Assembly: GCA_002811645.1 (NCBI GenBank)
Contig: PDIP01000020.1
Coordinates: 112,305 to 176,304, forward strand
Reading direction: 5' to 3'
DNA from: Corallochytrium limacisporum
Taxonomy: Eukaryota; Opisthokonta
Length of the DNA: 64,000 nt
Shown: piece after piece, positions 40,144 through 50,523 of the stretch
How positions within the stretch are numbered: the first letter of the stretch is position 1
Layout of the letters: each line of letters begins with the position of its first letter
The notes under the pieces: model-generated
Told to the model about the DNA's origin: nothing
Databases searched by the model: none
What the model saw: only the letters and a program-made list of their open reading frames with translations
Translations under genes and position numbers: made by a program

Positions 40144-42089
40144 GTCCACCCGAACAAAGATAGTCTTACTGGAAATTTCTACGTCATATTCTCTCGCTGT
40201 CGGTTCCTAAGCATAGACAACTGCATTCCACGGCATTACTTCCGGTGGGCAGATGGACTTCTTGTAGCTTTTCCTATACTTTGATATCCAATTAGTGAGC
40301 CACCAACCACATGAAAACTCGCATCAAGAATATCCGCATACTGCTCTGTGACACTGGGCCCGGGGTCACGCTCGTATCCTCATGTACGCCATCAGTATGA
40401 GGGCACCTAAGATCAATTCGTTCGAATGGCGGTGGCTCGAAGGAACCGCTGAGCGACATTGTCGGGCACACACAAATGCCCCCATAGCTGGAGTAGAGTG
40501 TGAGGCGAGTTGCCTCGGCCGCCTTGAGTCTTTCCTTTATAGTGAACGAACGCGGCATTTCAAGCGGCAGTTTTGATGAAGTCTTCCGTGCAGAAAGGAA
40601 ACGAATCGGCAAATTCCCGCATCCCCCCAAACGCAAACCGAGACCGAATTCTTCGCGTGTTTGATCTAGTAGGGAGGGGAGCCCAAGCCACTCAAGGCCA
40701 AAAATGGTCCGAGATTGTAGGAGGGAAAGAATAATCCATGGTGCTTCTGTCATGTCCTGGCTGTTATCTCTCTTTTTCCCCCCATTGTCCAGACAAAGAT
40801 CACAATATTAATGAAACTTGGCGAAATTCTGTAGTGTATTCACTAATCATTTCGTGCCCGACGTCGTCTCTCACTGAATGCGGGCTTCCGGTCTTGAGAT
40901 TCCGGACGGACAGATGGTCACTGACCCAACTGCTAAACGGTCAACAGTTGAGTAACCAAAGGGAAGCGAGAAAGTGCCCAGCATTGGACGTAAACATGTG
41001 AATATCATGCTAATATACCAGACACTGGAAAGAAACAAGAGGTCAATAGGTGGCGCTCTTCATGCTCAGTTTGGCAGATCTTATTTCTATCAATTTCGAA
41101 TTTAGTCCCTCCCCCGCTATCAGCTAGTGGCCTCCAACACTCCCTCCTTGTGACAGCAGGAACGTCGCGTACTTTAGCAACGGCAAAAGAACCCGTTGAG
41201 CTCACGAATTCCCCAATTGACGGGGGACTGGTGGCTTCAGGACGTGGTGGACATTCTGAAAAAGAAAGAAAGGGTTACCAGGGGTAAATTTGGTTCGTGA
41301 TCAAAATAACAGCTCTCTTCAAGGGGTTGCTGCTTGGTGACCCACCCCACGGCGGAATGGAATGGACGGCCAGAAGCAGGTGGCTCGCAACCAGGGCTGA
41401 CGCCACCAACCCATCACCGCTACCTCGGGCTCCAGGCGGTGCCCACCTGTAGCCGAGTGGGTACCAACTAGTCCGGCCAACATGCTGTTTCTATAAACGC
41501 AATATTCCTTTCTGTGGAGGAAATTGAAAGATAGTCCGATCAAGCGTAATTCGTACCTGCGGAAAGGCAATTGGCACCATGCATATCGATGCAAAGATGG
41601 GATGGTTGGGTAACAGGGAGGGACGAAATTACAATCGGCTCATATCACTAAGCCTTAGACCTACTTCCCAACAACATATTGCAAAATTCTTTTGCGAGCT
41701 GCGGCCAGCTTGTATCCCTTGTCCTTGCCGGGGAAAATCATTTCTGGAGCAAAGGCAGGAGAAACTGCCCCCTAACCTAGAATACAGGGGCCTATTTATT
41801 CTTAAGTTTGTTAAAATTGTCCGGATGTCATATTGCTCTGGGAGCTGTGACAATTCATAAAGCAGTCCCGGAGGGAACCCCCACGCGGAATTGAGCACTG
41901 CTGAGACGTAATACGAGAGTGCTGAGGTGACGTTCTATGGAGTTGGGGGAGAGGGCGTCATGCCATGCCCTGGCTTGGCACTACATTGACATGCTATATG
42001 AGAAAGATGACGACTACTTGCGCACTTACTTCGTCCATGTGGTGAAGGAAGTGTTATTTACGAGAAAGTGACATTGTAAACTAGGCACT
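40144..42089. promoter_or_regulatory. Divergent spacer calcium channel / MIA40
   Basis: 1.95 kb between divergent starts. Frames up to 153 codons are present on both strands with no motif and low support. I see no tRNA, repeat array or mobile element ends. The two promoters must lie here. Confidence 0.45.
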
Positions 42090-42491
42090 ATGAGTCACTG
42101 TGAGTCCGACGGTAAGGACAAGATAATTTATATGTCCAAAGCGGACGAAGATGCTACAGAGCACGAAGAAGATTACCAAGGGGCTATTCGTCCCGACGGC
42201 AGCATAGATTGGGATTGTCCCTGTCTTCAGGGCATGGCCCACGGTCCCTGTGGGGAGGAATTTCGCAGTGCCTTTGGTTGCTTTGTGAATTCCGAAGAGG
42301 ATCCTAAGGGCGCCGATTGCGTGGACTATTTTCGTAGTATGCAGGAATGCATGGCTAATTTTCCGGAGTACTACAACACTAGGGATGAACCCACTGAAGA
42401 AGGCGACGAGGAGACAGAGGCTGAAGAGGCGGCGGTTGGCATGGCTGAACTGGCCGCTGAGGCTGGAAAGAAAGGTAGTGCAAATGAGTAA
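42090..42491 (+). CDS. CHCHD4: MIA40/CHCHD4 intermembrane-space oxidoreductase
   Basis: Introduces disulfides into small cysteine-rich proteins imported into the mitochondrial intermembrane space, working with the sulfhydryl oxidase Erv1/ALR. The 133-residue product has the diagnostic redox CPC (43-45) followed by twin CX9C motifs: Cys54/Cys64 and Cys77/Cys87, with MAHGPCG between CPC and the first helix. Neither a bipartite presequence nor a membrane anchor is visible, so it resembles the short, animal-type form rather than the anchored fungal Mia40. The C-terminal 40 residues are very acidic (EEGDEETEAEEAA). It converges on ISY1 with 86 bp between stop codons. Confidence 0.96.
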   Translation: MSHCESDGKDKIIYMSKADEDATEHEEDYQGAIRPDGSIDWDCPCLQGMAHGPCGEEFRSAFGCFVNSEEDPKGADCVDYFRSMQECMANFPEYYNTRDEPTEEGDEETEAEEAAVGMAELAAEAGKKGSANE

Positions 42492-42577
42492 GACCTATAC
42501 TTAGGTCTAATGAAAATTGCTTTATTCGACGCAATACAAATGGCGATGATGACATGAACAATATAGTGCCATCATCG

Positions 42578-43366
42578 TCATGAAAGCTTCAGGAGGAGCT
42601 CAGCTTTCTTCTTAGCAAGTGCCACAACTTCCTTGGTGGGTTCAGGAACCAATGAAACGTCATCTCCGTCTGGGTTCCCGGCAGGGTCCCTGTCGTTCTT
42701 GTTGCTGCCGATGTCATTCAAGACTGTCGATGGAGAGGAAGATACGGAACTACCAGTGTCAGTCAAAAATCTTAAAGAAATTTCAATAAACATAGCATGT
42801 TGATCAACGTGAATGGAATACCTACATTTTGTTTCTGCATCGATCTCAGCAGCTTCCAGCCGCTTTCCTTCCTCATCATCCATGGTATCTCCGTAGTATG
42901 CGCAGTCGAGTTCCTTGTTAACAATGATATCAGCTTCTGCATCCTCAGCCCTCCGCTTCTCCTTTCGCTCTTCCGCTCCTGCAAGATATGCCTTCACCTC
43001 CGGCAATTCTTTCGCTGCTCCGTAGTAGACATATCCACCCTGCTCAGGGATTGTGACACCTTCTTCCATGAACTTCTCTTTGGTAAAATTCGGTCCCTTG
43101 AGCTCCACAATACGCCTATTCCAGCGCCTTCTTTCACGGACTAATGCATTCGCCTTCTCATTCAGTTCTCGAATCCTGCTGTTCTCCAGTGTTGGGTCGA
43201 CCATGTCGGCTAGCACTCTCTTCGTTTCCACAATTATTTCCTTTCGCCATCTCTGAGCTTCTGCGACATCTGCAACCGAGGACACGAGACGAGGCCGTGT
43301 GACCTTGGACCCATCTATATCTGTATGCCTCTGCCATATATCTTGTAGATCTTTACGTGCCTGCAT
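42578..43366 (-). CDS. ISY1: Pre-mRNA-splicing factor ISY1
   Basis: Component of the NineTeen/Prp19-associated spliceosome, acting around the catalytic steps. I start at the ATG at 43366 (MQARKDLQDIWQRH; G at -3), giving 262 residues, because the open frame further upstream begins at a GTG. Family landmarks are AEAQRWRKEIIVET, IRELNEKANALVRERRRWNRRIVELKGPNF (the most conserved block), GYVYYGAAKELPEV and a helix with CAYYGDTMDDEEG. The usual short N terminus of about ten residues (MARN type) is absent, so a small upstream exon may be missing: the codons before 43366 stay open for about 18 residues before a TAA. The C-terminal KKKAELLLKLS matches the family ending. Confidence 0.85.
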   Translation of the reverse strand: MQARKDLQDIWQRHTDIDGSKVTRPRLVSSVADVAEAQRWRKEIIVETKRVLADMVDPTLENSRIRELNEKANALVRERRRWNRRIVELKGPNFTKEKFMEEGVTIPEQGGYVYYGAAKELPEVKAYLAGAEERKEKRRAEDAEADIIVNKELDCAYYGDTMDDEEGKRLEAAEIDAETKCRYSIHVDQHAMFIEISLRFLTDTGSSVSSSPSTVLNDIGSNKNDRDPAGNPDGDDVSLVPEPTKEVVALAKKKAELLLKLS

Positions 43367-44042
43367 GGCCAAGTGAGTACCGTACTTGTGCTCGAGTTGG
43401 TCGACCACCTCTCTCGCTTACTCTGTCCCGCAATGCATGCGATAGAGAAAATCCACGAATATGGCTAAACTACAGATGCTTTAGCATTGTACATTTCCTC
43501 TTATTCCAAATACCTGCCGCGAACCATGAAGGTCACAGGAAACCAGGCACCCACAAACGAAGCGCACGACATCCAACAAGTCATCACCTCGGAGCCCCTC
43601 GTTTCCTGATCGCGCTCCCTGCGGAATTCGTGTCAAATTCACAAACGTAAGTATGTCAAATCTTTCCCTCAGCTGGTATGTTCTCCCCTCCCAAACCGGG
43701 AGCGGCCTGCCATTTTCTCAACGGCACGCTTTTCTTGCAGTCGGTGTTCTGTGTAGACGGCAGAGTTCGCAGGCCAAAAAAAATCCTGGCCTGCCTACCA
43801 ACGCAGAGGCACGCTTTCAAACGAATGGGAGAGGGGAAAGATCGAGACGGGAACTCATTTTGGGGCTATTGATTGCAAGTAGCAAGGCTACTTGAGTGCC
43901 TATGCGCATAACCACAGTCATCTTGTAAGTAGATGAATCTTATGGCAAAACTGTTTCGAAGGCTTTAGGCTTTAGTGAGTGCTGTAGATGTTCATTCCTA
44001 TGTTCAAGGGGATACTAAGACAAGGCTTCCACGACTAGGTAG
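43367..44042. other. Upstream of ISY1, no recognised gene
   Basis: 676 bp holding the presumed ISY1 promoter. On the minus strand, an ATGGTTCGCGGCAG followed by GTATTT near 43514-43527 could be a tiny first exon and donor site, but I could not find an acceptor that restores ISY1 without strain. I see nothing else. Confidence 0.35.
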
Positions 44043-44740
44043 GTTTGTACGAGACCATCGTCAGGCAAGTCCTGCCCGCGGAAGACCATCAACCTACCTG
44101 AAAGGACGATCGATGGAGCACGAAGTGCTAAAGTTGGTAGGGTCTCTGTAGATGTTGAGGAAGACATAGCAATTGATGACGAACGGGATTGGAGTCGAGC
44201 TGTTGCGTTCATGAGAGCCACACGGAATCGGATCGATGCGGCGGACTGAATGCAAAATCAGCGCAGGATGGCACTGAAAGACTGTCTCTTCTCCATCTAA
44301 CGGGCGAAAGATCCAGCTGTGGAAGTTATCACAGGCAAAATGGACCACCCGGAAAAACAGGATCATGGCGTGAGAACGCAAGAGGAACTAAAGCCAAAGC
44401 TCGGTCAAGCATTTGAAGATATGGCGCGCCTGGAACTAGTTCTCCAGCAGGCCTCACTGTAGGAGGAGCAGGTGAGAAAACAACACGTGCCAGAAGCAAA
44501 CAAGGAGCAGCAGAATGAATGGGGCCGTCGCCATTCTGCGCACCCCTTAGGATATGTGCCTGTTAGCACGTTTACGTCCTCTGCTCAGAGGTTGAATCGG
44601 CGCAACTTGAGCGCAAACCCACGCCGTATATGCCGGAAATCATCGATTGGGAGGTACCGAAAGATGCCGTCTGTGACGTCGCCACGGAGGCCATGGCGGA
44701 AGTACAGATGACAGAAAAGGCCATCGATTTCGTTCGATAA
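44043..44740 (+). pseudogene. Coding-like stretch with stops and a frame change; decayed or spliced gene
   Basis: Reading one frame from 44043 gives about 68 sense codons with natural-looking composition (e.g. VSVDVEEDIAIDDERDWS) up to a TGA (44247). After further stops the same frame opens again around 44335-44458 (EELKPKLGQAFEDMARLELVL), and after a TAG it continues to about 44588. A different frame then reads EVESAQLERKPTPYMPEIIDWE to a TAA at 44738-44740. The composition suggests a once-coding region of a charged helical protein. Splicing could explain it in part: candidate acceptors exist near 44334 and 44588, but I could not make all phases agree. No family is recognised. Confidence 0.35.
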
Positions 44741-44896
44741 CAGTGTATTAAACTCTTGGGGATTGCTCCACAGGCGAGCGACTGCACCTGAGAGGGTCAT
44801 CAGCGGGACTGGCGGCGCCCAAACTAGTGGAACATGTGGAAGGATGGCTATGAAAGCAACATGATATCAATAACAAATCACAAACAAGACTCTTGA

Positions 44897-46558
44897 TCAA
44901 CTTCTGTCGACACTATGGGGGACCCGCATGGAAAACCGCGAGCGACGAACGGATTTGATCTCAGCATCAATCAACTTGATATTCTCATTCAAAATCTGAA
45001 TCTCCTGTGTGTTGCCCTTTTCTCTGGCTGTCTCAAGATAGCCCTCAAGATTACGTCTCTGCTCCAAAAGTACTTGCTCCTGTTCCGATGCGCCTAGTGA
45101 GCCGACTGCAGTTTTGTCCGTCGCCCTGTTGTAGCCGTTGGCACTGAGCTTCTCACTTGAGCCATCCCGAGAGTTGGCGTCCACGCCAGTGCTCACATCT
45201 AATGTAGTGGAATCCGGACCCTGTCTCATCTTGTCGGGTTGCAACGCATGCATGCACTCTTGGAGTTTACGCAGCACATCTTGGATGAAGATTGTTGCGG
45301 CTGTGCGCACGTTTGCTTGGAACTTTCGCCGCAAAGGATGATAAGGCCAAAGCTGCTGAATCTGTTGCGGACTGGAACCAACGGGTACTCCGGGTGGAGG
45401 AAGCAATTCGATCTTTTTGCTTACATTGTCCAATGTCTGGATATTACGCGTGATTTCAGCCTTAAGTTTCTGAATCTCCTGTACAAGTGCATTTAGATCC
45501 GTGCCTTGAAGACCTTTCTTTACGAGTGCGGCCATCTGATCGAGTAGTGCCATAATTCGATCCCGCAGGAGCTTGTATTTACGACACTCCATGGTCAGTT
45601 TGTCTTTATGTGGTGCACTGCCTTGCTTTACTTCTGCACGCTTCAGAAGCCTATGGCATCCCTGACACACCCGCACCGGGCCACTATAAGAACTTCGGCC
45701 GCTTCGTCTTCCCTCCTGAAGTCCTTGTACGCGGTGCAGAGTTGCTAAGCCGTTAACCTCTTCTGAACAGTCTGTGTCGTAGCATGTTGCATTTCCACAC
45801 AAACGGCAATGGCTCTTACGATCCATTAGGAAGCGAATGGGCTTCGTGCACGTGACGCAATTGATAGGCTTGGCCGCCGTCGGTTCCTTCCACTTCACAA
45901 TGCTTTGTTCAAATTTCCGTCGCTCTTGCTGGGTTGGATTGTTCAGCATTGCCGGAGGCGGATAAAGCAATTTATCCAGTCTTGTTACGATTTTGTTGGT
46001 GTCTAAATCTTGCTTCTTGGTGACCCGGTCCCGGAAGAGGCTGAAGTCATCTGTTCGATTGCGAACCCTTCCCACAGTATCGCGAAACTCATCACGGTCA
46101 AAGAAACATCGTGCGCATACCTTGTGCCACTTACCGCCGATAGAATCCGGTGTGGCATCAAAAGCTAATTTCATTTCATAGGAGCAGTGATCCAAACAAA
46201 AGGCGAGACCGCACCGCCGGCAGTGCATCCGTCGATTGCCGCCGATTCCACCAGAAAGCTTAGTTTGACAACCATTCTCTGCACAAATGTCATCGGGAGA
46301 ATCTCTTTGCCAGTGAGCCCTGCTAATCTGTGCCTCTGTCTGTCGTGTTGCATTCCCTGTCTTCTCATCTGTGAACACCTCCGCTGCCGTGGTGAAGATT
46401 CGCGAAATTATGGAATTGTTTTGGTTCGTTTGCCCCCGAGGGCTAGGATTTTGGTTCTCTTCATTGAGATGTACTGCTCTGAAGTGTTCTTCTAATTTCG
46501 ATGCCGTTCCCATATCACGACGGCACTCTGGGCATAAAAAACCTTCCTTATCTGCCAT
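44897..46558 (-). CDS. Pep7/Vac1- and rabenosyn-like double-FYVE protein
   Basis: Predicted early-endosome tether that binds phosphatidylinositol-3-phosphate and Rab5-type GTPases. The 553-residue product opens with a C2H2 finger (9-30: CPECRRDMG, then HFRAVH), followed by two FYVE-like zinc domains (about 92-151 and 234-301). The first has RRMHCRRCG, the second RKSHCRLCG, versions of the (R)(R)HHCRxCG signature. A single FYVE is usual in rabenosyn-5; two FYVE domains plus a C2H2 finger is the yeast Pep7/Vac1 layout. A coiled-coil half follows, with heptads through about 540. It is in tandem with ISY1 on the minus strand and divergent from PMT. Confidence 0.85.
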   Translation of the reverse strand: MADKEGFLCPECRRDMGTASKLEEHFRAVHLNEENQNPSPRGQTNQNNSIISRIFTTAAEVFTDEKTGNATRQTEAQISRAHWQRDSPDDICAENGCQTKLSGGIGGNRRMHCRRCGLAFCLDHCSYEMKLAFDATPDSIGGKWHKVCARCFFDRDEFRDTVGRVRNRTDDFSLFRDRVTKKQDLDTNKIVTRLDKLLYPPPAMLNNPTQQERRKFEQSIVKWKEPTAAKPINCVTCTKPIRFLMDRKSHCRLCGNATCYDTDCSEEVNGLATLHRVQGLQEGRRSGRSSYSGPVRVCQGCHRLLKRAEVKQGSAPHKDKLTMECRKYKLLRDRIMALLDQMAALVKKGLQGTDLNALVQEIQKLKAEITRNIQTLDNVSKKIELLPPPGVPVGSSPQQIQQLWPYHPLRRKFQANVRTAATIFIQDVLRKLQECMHALQPDKMRQGPDSTTLDVSTGVDANSRDGSSEKLSANGYNRATDKTAVGSLGASEQEQVLLEQRRNLEGYLETAREKGNTQEIQILNENIKLIDAEIKSVRRSRFSMRVPHSVDRS

Positions 46559-47029
46559 AGTGGCTACGGTTAGATGCTACGTCATCTTACTCTGAGCATA
46601 ACTCTTGCTTGACTAATCGGGCCTACCATTGCAATGAGCTCTGTAATAGAAGGAGTGTAGTCTGGCATGAGATCTCAAGACGTCGACTCTGTTTTACCTG
46701 TCCTTTCCTTTCATACTCTCTGGGCAAGAAAGATGCGTCGCACCGAGTGGATCATGGCAGGTCCGCCTTGCAGAGTCGAACCTGTTCCAGACCCTCTCCA
46801 GAACAAATATTGGAAGGAGGGGACTACGGACGAAGGAGGGGCAAGGTTATGCGTACTATTAATTCCGTGGCTCTAGGAGAAAAGTATATACACAATTCGA
46901 TTAATATATTTCATATAAACAAGTGATAGGTGGGAGGTGTTCATCGGCGGTTGGATTTTACATCGGCTTGTCATGAAAGCATCGTACAGGAACGTTCCGC
47001 GAGATGAACTAGAACAAATAGTGCCTCAG

Positions 47030-47033
47030 ACAC

Positions 47034-47092
<59 letters not shown>

Positions 47093-47165
47093 NNNNNNNN
47101 NNNNNNNNNNNNNNNNNNNNNNNNNNNNNNNNNNNNNNNNNNNNNNNNNNNNNNNNNNNNNNCAC

Positions 47166-47233
<68 letters not shown>

Positions 47234-47312
47234 ACACACAGACACAGACACACACACACACACACACACATACACACAGACACACACACACACACATATA
47301 TATATATACAGA
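47030..47312. repeat. (CA)n microsatellite interrupted by an assembly gap
   Basis: A pure CA run (about 47031-47092) is followed by Ns and then by CA with sparse CG, TA and CAGA interruptions to about 47296, ending in (TA)n and (GA)n. Length is unknown because of the gap. Confidence 0.97.
47093..47162. other. Assembly gap (70 Ns)
   Basis: Seventy unspecified bases inside a CA repeat. The true repeat length is therefore unknown, and the gap is probably nominal. Confidence 0.99.
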
Positions 47313-48205
47313 GAGAGAGGAGAGAGAGTATGAGCAAGAGACACAGGTGTGTATTGCGATACTGAGGCCAAGCAAGGAGCAGTACTAGTGATAATGATGG
47401 AGACTAAAGAGACTAAGAGCATGTGAAAGAGATGGAAGGGGCAGGGATTGGTTGCGCGAACGCAAACCTATCCCCTCTTTGACACAAATTATGTGTCCGG
47501 TATGCCTAGTATAAGCTAGACACCCGCGAGGATTGCGGACCGTTGTGCAATGGTAGCGCTCACCCCGGCCGCCCTGCCTTCTTGATCACAGGTTTTCACG
47601 GCAACACCAGGTAAGTATGAGGTTCCAGAACTTATCAGTCCATGTCTGTAAAGCATCTCTGTTACAAATACCAATTTAGACATAGTTTTAATTGTCGTTC
47701 AAAGTCAGAATGTGTCGCATCGTTTCCTCCCTTCGTCTTTGTAACCATTGTCAACGCACAATCCCGCTGGAAAACGGAACACAAAGCCATCTTTGCTCGG
47801 CCAAGACACCCCCCATGTGTTTAGCGCCCTTTTGGCAGTAAATTTTCCGGTCTGTTTGCTGCAAAACCTCCGCTGCCATCTCCGTCCTTATTGACATGGT
47901 AGCCACTATGGTTTATTTCACTTTGCGTAACATTGGTTTATCTTCCTCGTACAGTGAGCTCCTGCACCCCCCTGGTATTCCCTTCCTCCCTTTTTCTGGG
48001 TGATGATGGAAACTATTGAGATGGTGTAACGACACGGACCCAGGACCTCAGGAGGTCCCTACTCTTTGCGGGGGCCTAACATAGTCGTATTTGAGAAGGC
48101 CAGAGGCGGGTATTTCAGGTCGCGATAAACAAGTCAGCATGGGAGGCCTTTTGCGGTCCATATCGTGTATGTGTGGGAGCGCTAGCAAGAGCACTAGACA
48201 GCGCC

Positions 48206-50341
48206 ATGTCCACCATACAGGTGGCGCTATTGCTCTTCGGAGCGGCCCTTTTGAGCAGAATATGGACCATAGATTACCCGGCTGTGGTGGTCTGGGACGA
48301 GGCGCACTTCGGTTTACAGGCTGGTATGTATCTGAAGGGTAGATACTTTGTCGATGTGCATCCACCACTAGCAAAGCTCATGTATGCAGCTGTGGGTGGG
48401 TGGTTTGGATGGGATGGCACCTTTAATTGGAAGGAGATCGGCGAGCCAATTCCTACCCGTGTACCCCATTCACAGATGCGGCTCGTGGCGGCTTTACACG
48501 GCGCCGTCTGTGTCCCATTAGCTTATCTGATTTCACTGAAAAGTTTGCAGTCTGCTCAAACAGCTCTATTGGTGGGATTATGTTTCCTGCTAGACTGGGC
48601 CTTGACAATACAGTCTCGCATTATTTGTCTGGACCCGATGCTCCTTTGTTACATTCTAGCAGCAACGTATTGCTTGATGCTCTTATGGGACGAAGATAAG
48701 AAGTTTGGATACTTGCATAGGGATGAATTCAGTTATGTTGTACAGGCACTGCTTGGCCTCTTTATGGGTATGGCCGTGAGCGTCAAGATGGTTGGGTTGT
48801 TCTTTTACTTAATCATTGGTTTGTATGTCGCTGCGGACCTCTACCTCTCCTTCAGTGACAGATTCTACTCGCTTAGGAAATGGATGGTCCGATTTGTAGC
48901 ATACGCATTCTTTTTGATTATAGTGCCATGTGCTCTGTACATAGCTCTTTGGGTCGTACATATCCGACTTTTGCGCTTCTCCGGTGGCGATGATGGGTTC
49001 ATGAGCAGTTCATACCAATCGGATCTTATTGGAAACTATAATTATGGACTCACCACTGAGACGGTGGAATATGTGGCATATGGGTCCCTTGTGAGTCTCG
49101 CGGCACCGGATGCCATTGATACGGAAGTCTACTTGACCTCATGGGACCATTCCTATCCCAGGGAGTACGAGGGTGGCTCTGTCAGTACTGGACAGCAACT
49201 GGTCACCGGATATCGTGGGGCTGGGAACGCTAACGGCTTTTGGATATTCATGGACCCAAAAACGGAGGAGCCCAGCGATCCCCATCTCATGGACCCACGG
49301 GCTCTCGGACCACTACGGTTTGTCAAAGATGGAGACATTGTGGCGATCCGTCACATTGGTGGCAAATATTTGCACACGCGGGATGTTGCCAGCTTCAGCG
49401 ACGGGGCTTTGCAGGAGGTGTCCGGTCACCAGTGGAACTACCAAGGTGAGCCCATGTCAGTTGGAAATCAGTGGAAGGTCGAAATTTTTGAGAAAGGGGA
49501 CCCTAAAGATGGGGACAAGCTGCATGTCATTAGCACATTCTTCAGACTGAAGAGTGTATTTTCAAACACATATCTCGAGCTTTCAGGCAACCAACTACCG
49601 GGAACGTGGGGTTTCGGACATGAGGAAGTGACTTCGTCTTTGGGCGCTGACGATCACGTCCGGAATGTGTGGCACGTAATGGATGCAAAGGATAGTCGTA
49701 TGAGGCCGTCAACCATACTGCGGACGCCAAAGCTTTCTACGTTCCAAAAGATTGTGGAAATTCACCGCCGAATTGCGTCCAACAATGCGTCCATGACGGG
49801 TAGGCACCACATGAGCACAAAACCATGGACATGGCCTGTCTTACCAACTGGCTATAACTACTATTCAGGCTTTTATTCGCGGTCTCAAATCTTCTTCAAC
49901 GGCAATCCACTGATTTGGATCATTGGCTTTCTGTCGTTCTTTCTAGTTGTGGCAACAGACTTCGTCTATTTCGCATGTGGCCTACGTGGTGTGATTGAGA
50001 TCGGTCCCGAAACTGCTCGCGCGTTATCCTATGGCCGTTTCTTTTACATCATGTATGCAATCCACTATTTCCCATACTTTTTGGTGCAGCGGAATCTGTT
50101 TGTGCACACGTACCTGAGTGCCCTCATGTTCAGCATTTTCTGCATTGGCTGGAGCATCGATTTCTACCTTACTGGTAGGAGAAAGACTACGTTATTGGTA
50201 GGCTATGCGTTGGCGGTGCTGGCTACCTTCATATTTGCATCGCCTGTCATTTATTGCTCCCGTGGAAACGCTGAACATGCCGCCATGTTGCGTTTCCATG
50301 ATGGTATGGCCATCACGGATTGGGCAGTGAAACGGGAGTAG
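48206..50341 (+). CDS. Protein O-mannosyltransferase (PMT family)
   Basis: ER membrane enzyme (GT39) that transfers mannose from dolichyl-phosphate-mannose to Ser or Thr of secretory proteins. I use the ATG at 48206, giving 711 residues; the frame is open from a GTG 33 bp earlier. The catalytic acidic pair is the Asp-Glu of VVVWDEAHFG (Asp31, Glu32), placed in the first luminal loop, followed by a DVHPPLAK motif. A mid-protein luminal region (about 300-490) carries MIR-like blocks (e.g. VKDGDIVAIRHIGGKYLHTR). The remaining residues form about ten membrane helices. The N terminus begins directly at the first helix, with no long cytosolic tail. Convergent with UXS (182 bp). Confidence 0.93.
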   Translation: MSTIQVALLLFGAALLSRIWTIDYPAVVVWDEAHFGLQAGMYLKGRYFVDVHPPLAKLMYAAVGGWFGWDGTFNWKEIGEPIPTRVPHSQMRLVAALHGAVCVPLAYLISLKSLQSAQTALLVGLCFLLDWALTIQSRIICLDPMLLCYILAATYCLMLLWDEDKKFGYLHRDEFSYVVQALLGLFMGMAVSVKMVGLFFYLIIGLYVAADLYLSFSDRFYSLRKWMVRFVAYAFFLIIVPCALYIALWVVHIRLLRFSGGDDGFMSSSYQSDLIGNYNYGLTTETVEYVAYGSLVSLAAPDAIDTEVYLTSWDHSYPREYEGGSVSTGQQLVTGYRGAGNANGFWIFMDPKTEEPSDPHLMDPRALGPLRFVKDGDIVAIRHIGGKYLHTRDVASFSDGALQEVSGHQWNYQGEPMSVGNQWKVEIFEKGDPKDGDKLHVISTFFRLKSVFSNTYLELSGNQLPGTWGFGHEEVTSSLGADDHVRNVWHVMDAKDSRMRPSTILRTPKLSTFQKIVEIHRRIASNNASMTGRHHMSTKPWTWPVLPTGYNYYSGFYSRSQIFFNGNPLIWIIGFLSFFLVVATDFVYFACGLRGVIEIGPETARALSYGRFFYIMYAIHYFPYFLVQRNLFVHTYLSALMFSIFCIGWSIDFYLTGRRKTTLLVGYALAVLATFIFASPVIYCSRGNAEHAAMLRFHDGMAITDWAVKRE

Positions 50342-50523
50342 GGAACCTCAGGGAAATCCGGTCAAATTGGCGTTCTCGCTTTACATCTGACTACACCCGA
50401 CTAGGAAGGTCAATGATATATATTAAATGTAACTCGTTGTACAATGCAAAGGTACAAGAAAGCCAACAATACATAAGAAATGTAAAAGTGCTGAGGGTGA
50501 AAAATGATTTGTGACCAATTACA

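Larger units (their letters stand above)
46559..48205. other. Spacer with CA repeat and assembly gap
   Basis: 1.65 kb between divergent starts, dominated by the microsatellite at about 47030-47310. A stretch at 47541-47563 (GGACCGTTGTGCAATGGTAGCGC) resembles the 5' part of a tRNA with an A-box, but no T-arm follows. No gene is supported. Confidence 0.55.

Noticed and set aside
40144-40149. Start of the calcium channel two codons earlier
   Set aside because: That codon is GTG; the ATG at 40143 has a good context.
47540-47620. tRNA-like A-box stretch
   Set aside because: No matching T-arm or acceptor stem.
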